A stretch of DNA of 9,356 nt from an uncultured Eubacteriales bacterium. Lineage in GTDB: Bacteria > Bacillota > Clostridia > Oscillospirales > Oscillospiraceae. The notes under the pieces are model-generated. The model was not told the DNA's origin. It saw only the letters and a program-made list of their open reading frames with translations, and did not search any database. This document shows, one piece after another, positions 1 through 6,648 of this stretch. A program made the position numbers and the translations under genes. Every line of letters begins with the position of its first letter. The stretch's first letter is position 1. The stretch covers positions 1 to 9,356 of the forward strand of contig URHT01000049.1 in NCBI GenBank assembly GCA_900547745.1, read 5' to 3'.

Positions 1-696
1 CCAGTCGTCGTAGTCGGGGGCGCGGCCGTCGTGGGGCTTGCCGCTGCGCTTCAGATCATCGCCGATCTGCATGAGGAACACGGTGTGGTGCTCGCGGCAG
101 ATGGCGTTCTCCCGCTCCTTGGGGGTGAAGTCGGGCCAGCGATCCTCCAGCTCCTGCGTGGTGACGAAGTACACCTCCCGCTCCAGCACGGTGTGCAGGC
201 TGGGGAAAGCGATCTGCAGGGCGTCGTTGGTCTCCACCACCGCGCCCACGATGGCGCGGACGGTCTGGCGCAGGTACTGCTCATTGCGGTCTTGCCGCTC
301 GATGACCTTTTCCCAGTCCCACTGATCCACATAGACGGAGTGGAGGTTGTCCACCTCCTCGTCGCGGCGGATGGCGTTCATATCGGTGAACAGGCCCTTG
401 CCGGGCTTGAAGTCGTAGCGCTTCAGCGCCAGACGCTTCCACTTGGCCAGCGAGTGTACCACCTGACCGGTGGCACCCACGTCGGGAATGTCGAAAGAAA
501 CGGGGCGCTCCACGCCGTTGAGGTTATCGTTCAGACCGGAACTCTCCTCCACGAACAGGGGAGCGGAGACCCGGCGCAGATTCAGCGCCTGCCCCAGATT
601 CACCTGAAAATTGCTCTTGATGAACTCGATGGCCCGCTGCATCTCGTAGGTGGACAGCGGCGTCTTGTAGCCGGCAGGAATCGTCAATTTGCTCAT
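1..696 (-). CDS. asnA: Aspartate--ammonia ligase (asparagine synthetase A), 3' end cut off by window edge
   Basis: AsnA makes asparagine from aspartate, ammonia and ATP in the cytoplasm, through an aspartyl-AMP intermediate. Its fold resembles the class II aminoacyl-tRNA synthetase core. I translated the minus strand from the ATG at 694-696 and obtained 232 residues still open at base 1. The family signatures are clear: HSLAKWKR at about residues 81-88, LHSVYVDQWDWE at about 118-129, and RAPDYDDW at 225-232, the last codons in the window. E. coli AsnA is 330 residues, so roughly the last third is missing. The start is supported by GAGAGGTG at 705-712, eight bases upstream. It has its own sigma-A-like promoter (733-761), and a terminator separates it from the aminotransferase upstream, so it is probably transcribed independently of that gene. 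It uses free ammonium, unlike the glutamine-dependent AsnB. The identification is firm. Confidence 0.96.
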   Translation of the reverse strand, partial: MSKLTIPAGYKTPLSTYEMQRAIEFIKSNFQVNLGQALNLRRVSAPLFVEESSGLNDNLNGVERPVSFDIPDVGATGQVVHSLAKWKRLALKRYDFKPGKGLFTDMNAIRRDEEVDNLHSVYVDQWDWEKVIERQDRNEQYLRQTVRAIVGAVVETNDALQIAFPSLHTVLEREVYFVTTQELEDRWPDFTPKERENAICREHHTVFLMQIGDDLKRSGKPHDGRAPDYDDW

Positions 697-732
697 GCGT
701 GAAACACCTCTCTTGATAAAAAATATGTTGCC

Positions 733-761
733 ATTATAGGCGCGGAGTCAGCGGATTGCAA
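733..761 (-). promoter_or_regulatory. asnA promoter (sigma-A type)
   Basis: On the minus strand, TTGCAA (756-761) and a perfect TATAAT (733-738) are separated by exactly 17 bases. Transcription would start near 726, giving a leader of about 30 nt. That leaves no room for a riboswitch or T-box. This is a consensus match only, with no experimental support. Confidence 0.75.
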
Positions 762-806
762 GTGAAATTTACGCAAAAATATACGGCGGCCGCCAGGATT
801 ATTTTG

Positions 807-847
807 TATAAAAATGTCTCCCGGCTGTGCCGGGAGACATTTTTATA
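807..847 (-). terminator. Intrinsic terminator after the aminotransferase, potentially bidirectional
   Basis: A perfect 19-bp inverted repeat (807-825 with 829-847) encloses a three-base loop. The core is GTCTCCCGGC / GCCGGGAGAC, flanked by A5 on one side and T5 on the other. Read on the minus strand it lies 20 bases past the aminotransferase stop and ends in a U-run, as expected for a Rho-independent terminator. Because the arms are symmetrical it could also stop plus-strand transcription. It insulates asnA from its upstream neighbour. Confidence 0.9.
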
Positions 848-866
848 CGATTTGTCCGCGAAACGC

Positions 867-2057
867 TTACTTGAAGGATTCGATCATGGCCTTGAAGGCG
901 GGCAGGCTGCGGCGGATCATGTCGTTGGACACGCAGTAGCTCAGACGGAAGTAGCCGGGGCAGCCGAAGCCGTCGGCGGGGACGACCAGCAGGTTGTGGC
1001 CCAGCTTGGCCCTCTCGGAGAACTCATTGGCGTCGCCGTTGGGCGCCTTGACGAACAGGTAGAACGCGCCGTCAGGCTTGGCGCACTCGTAGCCCATCTC
1101 ACGCAGGCTGTTGTACAGCAGGTTGCGGTTCTCGTCATAGGCCGCCAGATCGGGGCGCTCCTCGGCGCACAGCTCGATGACCTTCTGCATCAGCGTGGGG
1201 GGGCAGACATGGCCCATGATGCGGGCGGCGCCGGCGATGGCGGCATACACCGCGTGGCTGTCGTCTGCGAAGCCGGGGACGTACACATAGCCGATACGCT
1301 CGCCGGGCAGGGACAGGGACTTGGAGTAGGAATAGCAGACGATGGTGTTCTTGTACAGGCAGGGGATGAAGGGCACCTTCACACCGCCGTACACCAGCTC
1401 ACGGTAGGGCTCGTCAGCGATGATGTAGATGGGATGGCCGTACTCCGCGCTTTTGCGCTCCAGCAGGGCGGCCAGACCGCGCAGCGTCTCCTCGGTGTAC
1501 ACCACGCCGGAGGGGTTATTGGGGGAGTTGATGATGATGGCCTGGGTGTGGGCGGTGATGCGCTCCTCCACGGCGTCCAGATGGATCTGGAAAGCCTTGG
1601 TGTCAGCGGGAACGACCACCAGCTTGCCGCCGTTGGCGTTGACAAAGGGGCGATACTCGGGGAAGAAAGGAGCCACGGCCATGATCTCGGCATCGCTGTC
1701 CACGATGAGGGCCTTGATGATGGAGATCAGCGCGGGCGCGGCGCCGCAGGTGAAGAACAGCTCGCTGGCCTTGACATCCAGACCAAAGCGTGCGGTCAGA
1801 TCCTTGGCGACGGCGGCGCGGGCCTCCTCAAAGCCGGGAGCCATGGAGTAGCCGTGCAGCTTGATGGAATCCGTCTCGTCCACGATCTTGTGGATGGACT
1901 CGTTCACCTTCTTGGGGGCGGGGATGCTGGGATTGCCCAGAGAATAGTCATAGACCTTGTCCGCGCCCACCTTGGCGGCCTGCTCCAGACCGTAGGCGAA
2001 CAGCTGACGGATGACGGAGGGAGCGGTGCCCAGATTGTAGAATTCCTGATTGACCAT
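867..2057 (-). CDS. Pyridoxal phosphate-dependent aminotransferase, class I/II (aspartate aminotransferase-like)
   Basis: This 396-residue cytoplasmic enzyme belongs to the fold-type I aminotransferases, which move an amino group between an amino acid and a 2-oxo acid. Visible landmarks are NSPNNPSG (177-184), the DEPY motif with Asp215 that contacts the pyridine nitrogen, SYSKSLSLPGER (243-254) with the Schiff-base lysine Lys246, and FRLSY (370-374) with Arg371, which should bind the substrate carboxylate. Length is normal for the family. The ATG at 2055-2057 follows AGAGGAG (2066-2072) by eight bases. Substrate cannot be read from sequence. An aspartate/glutamate or broad amino-acid role is plausible, and asnA downstream consumes aspartate, but that link is inference. 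The gene has its own promoter carrying a palindrome and ends at a strong hairpin, so it is probably a single-gene transcript. No full clear terminator separates it from the phosphate acyltransferase gene upstream, so some read-through is possible. Confidence 0.93.
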   Translation of the reverse strand: MVNQEFYNLGTAPSVIRQLFAYGLEQAAKVGADKVYDYSLGNPSIPAPKKVNESIHKIVDETDSIKLHGYSMAPGFEEARAAVAKDLTARFGLDVKASELFFTCGAAPALISIIKALIVDSDAEIMAVAPFFPEYRPFVNANGGKLVVVPADTKAFQIHLDAVEERITAHTQAIIINSPNNPSGVVYTEETLRGLAALLERKSAEYGHPIYIIADEPYRELVYGGVKVPFIPCLYKNTIVCYSYSKSLSLPGERIGYVYVPGFADDSHAVYAAIAGAARIMGHVCPPTLMQKVIELCAEERPDLAAYDENRNLLYNSLREMGYECAKPDGAFYLFVKAPNGDANEFSERAKLGHNLLVVPADGFGCPGYFRLSYCVSNDMIRRSLPAFKAMIESFK

Positions 2058-2085
2058 GATATAATCTCCTCTTTTTTGTTGTTGG

Positions 2086-2099
2086 TGCGCAGAAGCGCA
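2086..2099 (-). other. Small hairpin in the aminotransferase leader
   Basis: TGCGC and GCGCA arms (5 bp) flank a four-base loop in the 5' leader, about 28-41 bases before the start codon and ahead of the ribosome binding site. It is short and has no U-run, so it is not a terminator. It may affect leader stability or be chance. Confidence 0.3.
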
Positions 2100-2119
2100 G
2101 ATACAAAAAACCTGCTTTT

Positions 2120-2147
2120 ATGATACCACGCCCATGATAATTGTCAA
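2120..2147 (-). promoter_or_regulatory. Aminotransferase promoter (sigma-A type)
   Basis: On the minus strand there is a perfect TTGACA (2142-2147), a 16-base spacer and TATCAT (2120-2125), which matches five of six consensus -10 bases. Transcription would begin near 2113, giving a leader of about 55 nt that contains an A-rich stretch before the ribosome binding site. The -35 box lies inside a palindrome listed separately. Confidence 0.75.
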
Positions 2148-2157
2148 GCAATTATCA
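2135..2157. promoter_or_regulatory. Candidate operator: 9-5-9 palindrome over the aminotransferase -35 box
   Basis: TGATAATTG (2135-2143) and its exact reverse complement CAATTATCA (2149-2157) are separated by five bases and cover the TTGACA box. A repressor bound here would block RNA polymerase. The outer seven bases of each arm, TGATAAT and ATTATCA, equal the half-sites of the Bacillus Fur consensus (TGATAAT-N-ATTATCA). The spacing is nine bases instead of one, so a classical Fur box is not claimed. The palindrome is seen directly; the operator role is inferred. Confidence 0.5.
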
Positions 2158-2220
2158 ATGTAGCGCTGTATTTTTAGCAAAAATGTAATCTGACGAAACT
2201 GATCCTTGTGCAAACCGCCC

Positions 2221-3135
2221 TCAGGACAGGTTCATGCGGGAGGCGAGGACACTGCCCAGCGCGATGGAGGCCAGCTTGGAGTAGGCGCTGTCGGCGCGGC
2301 TGACCAGCACGATGGGCACCTTGGCGCCCAGAATGATACCGGCGTTCTTGGCGTTGCCAAACAGGTTGGCGGCCTTGCCGATGCCGTTGCCCACTTCGTA
2401 ATTGGGCACCAGCAGGATATCGGCCTTACCGGCGCCGGGGGCGGTGTAGTGCTTGTGATGACAGGCCTCCTCGCTGACGGCCAGATCCAGCGCCACGGGG
2501 CCGCAGACGTCCATGTTGTACTTGGCCCAGCGGTCGGTCATGTGGGCCAGCGCGTCGGCATCCACGGTGGACTGCACCTTGGGATTCACCTGCTCCGCGC
2601 CGCAGACGCAGGAGGCGTTGATGTGCTCATAGCCCAGCGCCTGAAGCACCATGGCGGCATTCTCCAGGATCTCGGCCTTCTTGTCCAGATCGGGGAAGGT
2701 GTTGACGCCGCCGTCGGTGAGCACCAGCATCCGGCCCAGCGCGGGGATCTCGTACAGCATGCAATGGGTGGTCAGGTGGGAGGTGCGCAGGCCGTGTTCC
2801 TTATTGAAAACAGCGCGCATCAGGTCGGCGGTGCCCAGAATCCCCTTCATCAGGAAGTTGGCCTTTCCCTCGGCGCACAGTGCCACGGCCTTGGCGGCGC
2901 AGTCCTGATCGGTGTCACCGGCGATGATCTCATAGGTGGCGGGATCCTCGCCCAGACCGGCCAGCATGGACTTGATCTCGTCCGCATGACCCACCAGAAT
3001 GGGGGTAGCGATGCCCTCCTTGCGGGCCTCGACCACGGCCTCGATTACCGGCTGGTCGTGGGCGGCGGCTACGGCGATGACGCCGGTTTTGCCGCCGCGG
3101 GCGGCGGAAATGATGCCATCAATGGTGTTTATCAT
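2221..3135 (-). CDS. ptb: Phosphate butyryltransferase-like phosphate acyltransferase
   Basis: This 304-residue cytoplasmic enzyme should convert an acyl-CoA (butyryl-CoA in the classical case) and phosphate into acyl phosphate and CoA, the step before acyl kinase makes ATP. It aligns by eye with the Ptb/Pta acyltransferase family: FLMKGILGTADLMRAV (94-109), LTDGGVNTFPDLDKKAEI (139-156), ADILLVPNYEVGNGIGKA (238-255), and the C-terminal segment LGAKVPIVLVSRADSAYSKL (269-288). Clostridial Ptb proteins are about 300 residues, matching this length. An in-frame extension upstream to 3306 exists, but I chose the ATG at 3133-3135 because AGGAGG lies seven bases before it and the promoter at 3214-3242 lies inside the extension. 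No butyrate kinase gene is adjacent. Phosphate acetyltransferase or another acyl specificity cannot be excluded, so the family is firm and the substrate is not. Confidence 0.86.
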   Translation of the reverse strand: MINTIDGIISAARGGKTGVIAVAAAHDQPVIEAVVEARKEGIATPILVGHADEIKSMLAGLGEDPATYEIIAGDTDQDCAAKAVALCAEGKANFLMKGILGTADLMRAVFNKEHGLRTSHLTTHCMLYEIPALGRMLVLTDGGVNTFPDLDKKAEILENAAMVLQALGYEHINASCVCGAEQVNPKVQSTVDADALAHMTDRWAKYNMDVCGPVALDLAVSEEACHHKHYTAPGAGKADILLVPNYEVGNGIGKAANLFGNAKNAGIILGAKVPIVLVSRADSAYSKLASIALGSVLASRMNLS

Positions 3136-3142
3136 GTGTTTT

Positions 3143-3148
3143 CCTCCT
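3143..3148 (-). promoter_or_regulatory. Ribosome binding site that fixes the ptb start
   Basis: A perfect AGGAGG on the minus strand ends seven bases before the ATG at 3133-3135. This supports that start over in-frame upstream candidates, which would fall within or before the promoter. Confidence 0.85.
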
Positions 3149-3213
3149 ATAAGTGATAGTCTCTTTTGCCATTTAAAGCAATTCAGCACAAATCCGGGAC
3201 GTTTTCTGGGGTA

Positions 3214-3242
3214 ATTATACAACACCTTGCCCATAGCGTCAA
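3214..3242 (-). promoter_or_regulatory. ptb promoter (sigma-A type)
   Basis: On the minus strand TTGACG (3237-3242) is followed after 17 bases by a perfect TATAAT (3214-3219). The predicted start near 3207 leaves a leader of about 70 nt. It is divergent from the promoter of the membrane-protein gene. The two -35 boxes are both TTGACG and lie 40 bases apart. Confidence 0.8.
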
Positions 3243-3282
3243 CGAAAACCGAATGATTCAACAAAAGAAATTCCAGCGGGGG

Positions 3283-3311
3283 TTGACGAAATCCGCCGCA
3301 ACGCATACACT
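3283..3311 (+). promoter_or_regulatory. Promoter of the YkvI-family gene
   Basis: TTGACG (3283-3288), a 17-base spacer and TACACT (3306-3311, four of six consensus bases) precede the ATG at 3347. The leader would be about 30 nt. The -10 is weaker than that of the divergent ptb promoter. The 40 bases between the two -35 boxes contain a small GAAT-G-ATTC palindrome at 3251-3259. Confidence 0.65.
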
Positions 3312-3346
3312 AAGACGGTGCGTATTTTCGATAAGGAGTCAGAGAT

Positions 3347-4420
3347 ATGAAAGAGATCAAAACGTGGTCGCTGGCGTTCACTTATGTGGGGTGCTTTCTG
3401 GGCGCGGGCTTCATCTCCGGGCAGGAGCTGTGGCAGTTTTTCGGCAGCTTCGGCAACTGGGGCTATGTGGGCTTCGCGGCGGCGGCGGTGCTGTTCACCG
3501 TCATCGGTATTCTGTTTGTGCGGCTGACACAGATGACCGGCTGCGCCGACATGGATCGCCTGCTGGTGCCGTGGGACATCAAATGGCTGCGGGGGGCCTC
3601 CGGCGCCATCGGCGCGGTGTTCCTGTTCTTCGTGGTGGTGTCCATGTCCGCCGGCGTAGGCGCTATGCTGACCCAGCTGTTCCATGTGCCCACATGGCTG
3701 GGCAGCGTCGTGTTCATGGCGGCGGTGTTTCTGGTGACGCTGCTGGGCGTGACCGGCATGGTGAATGCCTTCTCCGCCCTGATCCCCGTGCTCATCGCCG
3801 CCACCGTGGCCTTTGCGGCGGGAGCCTACATCACCTTCGGCACAGAGGGCATCCTCCAGTTGGAGAACGTGAACACCAACCCCCTGATGCCCAACTGGGT
3901 CATCGCGGCGCTGACCTTCGTCTCCTATAATATTCTGGGAGGCATCGGCATCATGTCTCCCGTGGGGCAGTATGTTCGGAAAAGAAAGCACATCTACGCG
4001 GGCATCGCCCTGTCCGGCGTGATGCTGCTGGCGGTGGCGGGCAGCATCCTCACCAGTCTGGCCGCCTATCCGGAGGCGGTGGCGGCGGAGCTGCCCATGG
4101 TGGCGCTGGCCAGCCGTCTCAACGGCATGCTGGGCACGGTGTACGGACTGATGCTGCTGGTGGCCATGTTCTGCAACGCGCTGGCCAGTCTGGTAGGGCT
4201 GATCTCCTATCTGGAGCAGAAGGCCCGGTTTGTGCGGGAAAAGAAGAAGCCGGTGCTGGCGGGTCTGTGCCTGCTGGCATGGGCGGCCAGCCTGCTGGGC
4301 TTCGGCGAGATCATTGCCGTAGTGTACCCAGTGTTCGGCTATCTGAGTATCGTGTTCGTGGTGTGCGTGGTCATCCACTTCCTGCAGGCGCGGAAAAAGG
4401 AAAGAGCGGAGACAGTATGA
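3347..4420 (+). CDS. YkvI-family integral membrane protein, putative transporter
   Basis: This 357-residue protein is very hydrophobic, with about ten predicted membrane helices (roughly residues 8-28, 39-60, 85-110, 117-137, 141-163, 184-205, 216-240, 259-286, 301-318 and 323-346). The first helix carries the YkvI-family signature GAGFISGQE (19-27). The broken-helix glycines there and at YNILGGIGIMSP (194-205) resemble sodium-coupled carriers of the LeuT/APC fold. Positively charged patches (210-215 RKRKH region, 293-301 and the C-terminal tail) suggest cytoplasmic loops. AAGGAG at 3333-3338 lies eight bases before the ATG. It is transcribed alone, divergent from ptb, and ends seven bases before a perfect hairpin. 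Family members remain largely uncharacterised and the substrate is unknown. An amino acid or carboxylate is a guess from the fold and the neighbours. Confidence 0.85.
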   Translation: MKEIKTWSLAFTYVGCFLGAGFISGQELWQFFGSFGNWGYVGFAAAAVLFTVIGILFVRLTQMTGCADMDRLLVPWDIKWLRGASGAIGAVFLFFVVVSMSAGVGAMLTQLFHVPTWLGSVVFMAAVFLVTLLGVTGMVNAFSALIPVLIAATVAFAAGAYITFGTEGILQLENVNTNPLMPNWVIAALTFVSYNILGGIGIMSPVGQYVRKRKHIYAGIALSGVMLLAVAGSILTSLAAYPEAVAAELPMVALASRLNGMLGTVYGLMLLVAMFCNALASLVGLISYLEQKARFVREKKKPVLAGLCLLAWAASLLGFGEIIAVVYPVFGYLSIVFVVCVVIHFLQARKKERAETV

Positions 4421-4426
4421 CAAAAG

Positions 4427-4470
4427 GCAAAAGGGCAGCCCGGAGCGATTGCTCCGGGCTGCCCTTTTGC
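4427..4470. terminator. Bidirectional terminator between convergent genes
   Basis: A perfect 20-bp inverted repeat (4427-4446 with 4451-4470) encloses the four-base loop GATT. The GC core GGGCAGCCCGGAGC is flanked by A4 and T4 runs. It begins six bases past the YkvI-family stop and ends 23 bases from the glutamine synthetase stop on the opposite strand. It is therefore well placed to end both transcripts. Confidence 0.92.
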
Positions 4471-4493
4471 AGTCTATGTAATGCAGAAGCACT

Positions 4494-6596
4494 TTACACG
4501 CTGAACAGGATATCGGCGTAGGTGGGATAGGGCCATGCCTTGGCGTCCACCAGCGATTCCAGCTGACTGATGAGCTCGCCGGCCTTCTGGGTGCGGGTGC
4601 CCACCTCGTCGCGGTAGTACCGGGCGGCGTCGATGCCGCTGTCGGCGGCGGGGGCATCCTCCAGCGCCTTGGTAAGGCTCTGGCAGACGTCCAGCAGCTG
4701 GCCGCCCTGGAAGCTCAGCTGGCGGATGAGATAGTCCTCAATGCGGCAGAAGCCGGCCAAATCGGCCTCCTGCTTGTGGGCCATGCCCTTGGCAAGGTCA
4801 CCGGTGTAACGGGCCACGGCAGGCAGGATGCCCCGCATGGCCATCTCCAGCAGGGTGTTGGCCTCGATGGCGGACACCTTGCAGTAGTTCTCCAGATGGA
4901 TCTCGTATCGGGCGCGCATCTCCGTCTCCGTCAGGACGGCGTGCTTCGTGAACAGGTCGACGTTCTTCCTGTCGATGTAGGCGGGCATGCAGTCCACGGT
5001 GTCCCGCAGATTGGCAAGCCCTCGGCGGGCAGCCTCCGCCACCCAGGCGTCGTCGTAGCCGTTGCCGTTGAAGATGATGCGCTGGTGGGCGGTAAACGTC
5101 TCCTGCAGCAGCTCCTGCAGGGCGGATTGGAAGTCCTCCGCCTTCTCCAGCCGGTCGGCGAACTGGCCCAGCTCCTCAGCCATGATGGTGTTGAGCACCA
5201 CGTTGGGGCTGGCGATGGACTGAGAGGAGCCCAGCATACGGAACTCGAACTTGTTGCCGGTGAAGGCCAGCGGGGAGGTACGGTTGCGGTCGGTGGTGTC
5301 CTGCGGGATTTCCGGCATGGCGTCCACGCCCACCTTCAGCTTCTTCTTGGTGATGTCCACATACTCTGTGCCCTGCACGATGGAGTCCAGAATGGCGGTC
5401 AGCTCGTCGCCGAGGAAGATGGAGATGATGGCGGGAGGGGCCTCGTTGCCGCCCAGACGGTGATCGTTGCCAGGGTAGGACACGCAGCAGCGCAGCATCT
5501 CCTGATACTCGTCCACGCCCTTGACGAACGCCGCCAGAAACAGCAGGAACTGGGCATTCTGGCTGGGGGTGCCGCCGGGCTTCAGCAGGTTCTCACCGGT
5601 GTCGGTCTGCAGCGACCAGTTGTCGTGCTTGCCGGAGCCGTTGATACCGGCGAAGGGCTTCTCATGGAGCAGACACACCAGCCCGTGGCGGGCGGCCACC
5701 TTCTTCAGCAGCTCCATGGTCAGCTGGTTCTTGTCGCAGGCGGTGTTGGCATCGGAGAAGATGGGCGCGATCTCGTGCTGGGCGGGCGCGACCTCGTTGT
5801 GCTCCGTCTTGGCCAGCACCCCAAGCTTCCACAGCTCCTCGTCCAGCTCCCGCATGAACGCGGCCACCCGGGGCTTGATGGCACCGTAGTAGTGGTCGTC
5901 CAGCTCCTGCCCCTTGGGGGGCTTTGCACCGAACAGCGTCCGGCCGCAGAGCTTCAGATCCTCCCGCAGGTCGTATATCTTCCGGTCGATGAGGAAATAC
6001 TCCTGCTCCGGCCCCACCTGCGGGGTGACGTGCTGTGCCTTCGTGTTGCCGAAAAGCCGGAGGATGCGGATGCACTCCCGGTCAAGCTCCCGTATGGAGC
6101 GCAGCAGCGGTGTTTTCTTGTCCAGCGTCTGCCCACTGTAGGAGCAGAAGATGGTGGGGATATACAGGGTGCCGTCCTTGATGAAGGCGTAGGACGTGGG
6201 ATCCCACGCTGTGTAGCCCCGGGCCTCGAACGTGGCCCGCAGGCCGCCGGAGGGAAAGCTGGATGCGTCGGCCTCGCCCTTGTTCAGCTCCTTGGCGCTC
6301 AGCTCCATGCGGACGGCGTCCGCGCCGTCCCGGGTGATGAAGCTGTCGTGCTTTTCGGCGGTGAAGCCGGTCATGGGCTGGAACCAGTGGGTGTAGTGGG
6401 TCGCGCCGTTTTCGATGGCCCAATCCTTCATGGCCGCGGCGATCTCCCCGGCGGTGGAACGATCCAGCGCCGTGCCCTGCGTCCGGGACTGCTGCCATGC
6501 GCGGTAGGCCTCGGCGGGGAGACGCTGCTGCATCTGCTGCTCTCCGAACACCATTTTCCCGAACATTGCGGGGACGTCGATCTTTTTCTCACACAT
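4494..6596 (-). CDS. glnN: Glutamine synthetase type III
   Basis: GS III condenses glutamate and ammonia to glutamine with ATP and is a cytoplasmic dodecamer in characterised members. The 700-residue length is typical of type III and far above the roughly 450 residues of type I. Ordered landmarks are the N-terminal GS III region, YIPTIFCSYSGQTLDKKTPL (145-164), the catalytic GPEQEYF (195-201), NEVAPAQHE (267-275), GINGSGKHDNW (317-327), RLGGNEAPP (380-388) and NRTSPLAFTGNKFEFRMLGS (438-457). They are followed by the long C-terminal region of the class. I chose the ATG at 6594-6596, with AAAGGA nine bases upstream. An in-frame TTG at 6612-6614 would have no such site. It sits 52 bases after the spoIIM-like gene with no convincing promoter between them, so co-transcription from gltX is likely. 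It ends at the bidirectional terminator. The identification is firm. Confidence 0.97.
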   Translation of the reverse strand: MCEKKIDVPAMFGKMVFGEQQMQQRLPAEAYRAWQQSRTQGTALDRSTAGEIAAAMKDWAIENGATHYTHWFQPMTGFTAEKHDSFITRDGADAVRMELSAKELNKGEADASSFPSGGLRATFEARGYTAWDPTSYAFIKDGTLYIPTIFCSYSGQTLDKKTPLLRSIRELDRECIRILRLFGNTKAQHVTPQVGPEQEYFLIDRKIYDLREDLKLCGRTLFGAKPPKGQELDDHYYGAIKPRVAAFMRELDEELWKLGVLAKTEHNEVAPAQHEIAPIFSDANTACDKNQLTMELLKKVAARHGLVCLLHEKPFAGINGSGKHDNWSLQTDTGENLLKPGGTPSQNAQFLLFLAAFVKGVDEYQEMLRCCVSYPGNDHRLGGNEAPPAIISIFLGDELTAILDSIVQGTEYVDITKKKLKVGVDAMPEIPQDTTDRNRTSPLAFTGNKFEFRMLGSSQSIASPNVVLNTIMAEELGQFADRLEKAEDFQSALQELLQETFTAHQRIIFNGNGYDDAWVAEAARRGLANLRDTVDCMPAYIDRKNVDLFTKHAVLTETEMRARYEIHLENYCKVSAIEANTLLEMAMRGILPAVARYTGDLAKGMAHKQEADLAGFCRIEDYLIRQLSFQGGQLLDVCQSLTKALEDAPAADSGIDAARYYRDEVGTRTQKAGELISQLESLVDAKAWPYPTYADILFSV

Positions 6597-6605
6597 CTGG
6601 ATCAT

Positions 6606-6611
6606 TCCTTT
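6606..6611 (-). promoter_or_regulatory. Ribosome binding site that fixes the glnN start
   Basis: AAAGGA on the minus strand lies nine bases before the ATG at 6594-6596. It excludes the in-frame ATG at 6603-6605, which directly abuts it, and the TTG at 6612-6614, which lies upstream of it. Confidence 0.65.
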
Positions 6612-6648
6612 CAAATTGAGGTATAGCGAAACGGCACAGGGCCGATCC

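Noticed and set aside
756..2123. A 455-codon open frame on the plus strand opposite the aminotransferase
   Set aside because: It is antisense to a gene with clear catalytic motifs, has no ribosome binding site or recognisable domain, and has the Gly/Val/His/Gln-rich composition produced by the complement of GC-rich coding sequence.
2161..2220. Possible terminator after ptb
   Set aside because: Only a weak A-T stem around TTTTT-AGC-AAAAA with G-U pairs is visible, without a GC core. It does not meet the standard for a Rho-independent terminator.
4776..6626. A 616-codon open frame on the plus strand opposite glutamine synthetase III
   Set aside because: Same shadow effect. It spans the conserved GS III motifs in reverse, shows low-complexity Leu/Gly/His/Val composition and has no translation signals.
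6597..6648. Possible separate promoter for glnN
   Set aside because: A TATACC hexamer exists but no acceptable -35 box lies 16-18 bases upstream. A 4-bp CGGC/GCCG stem there is too short to be a terminator.
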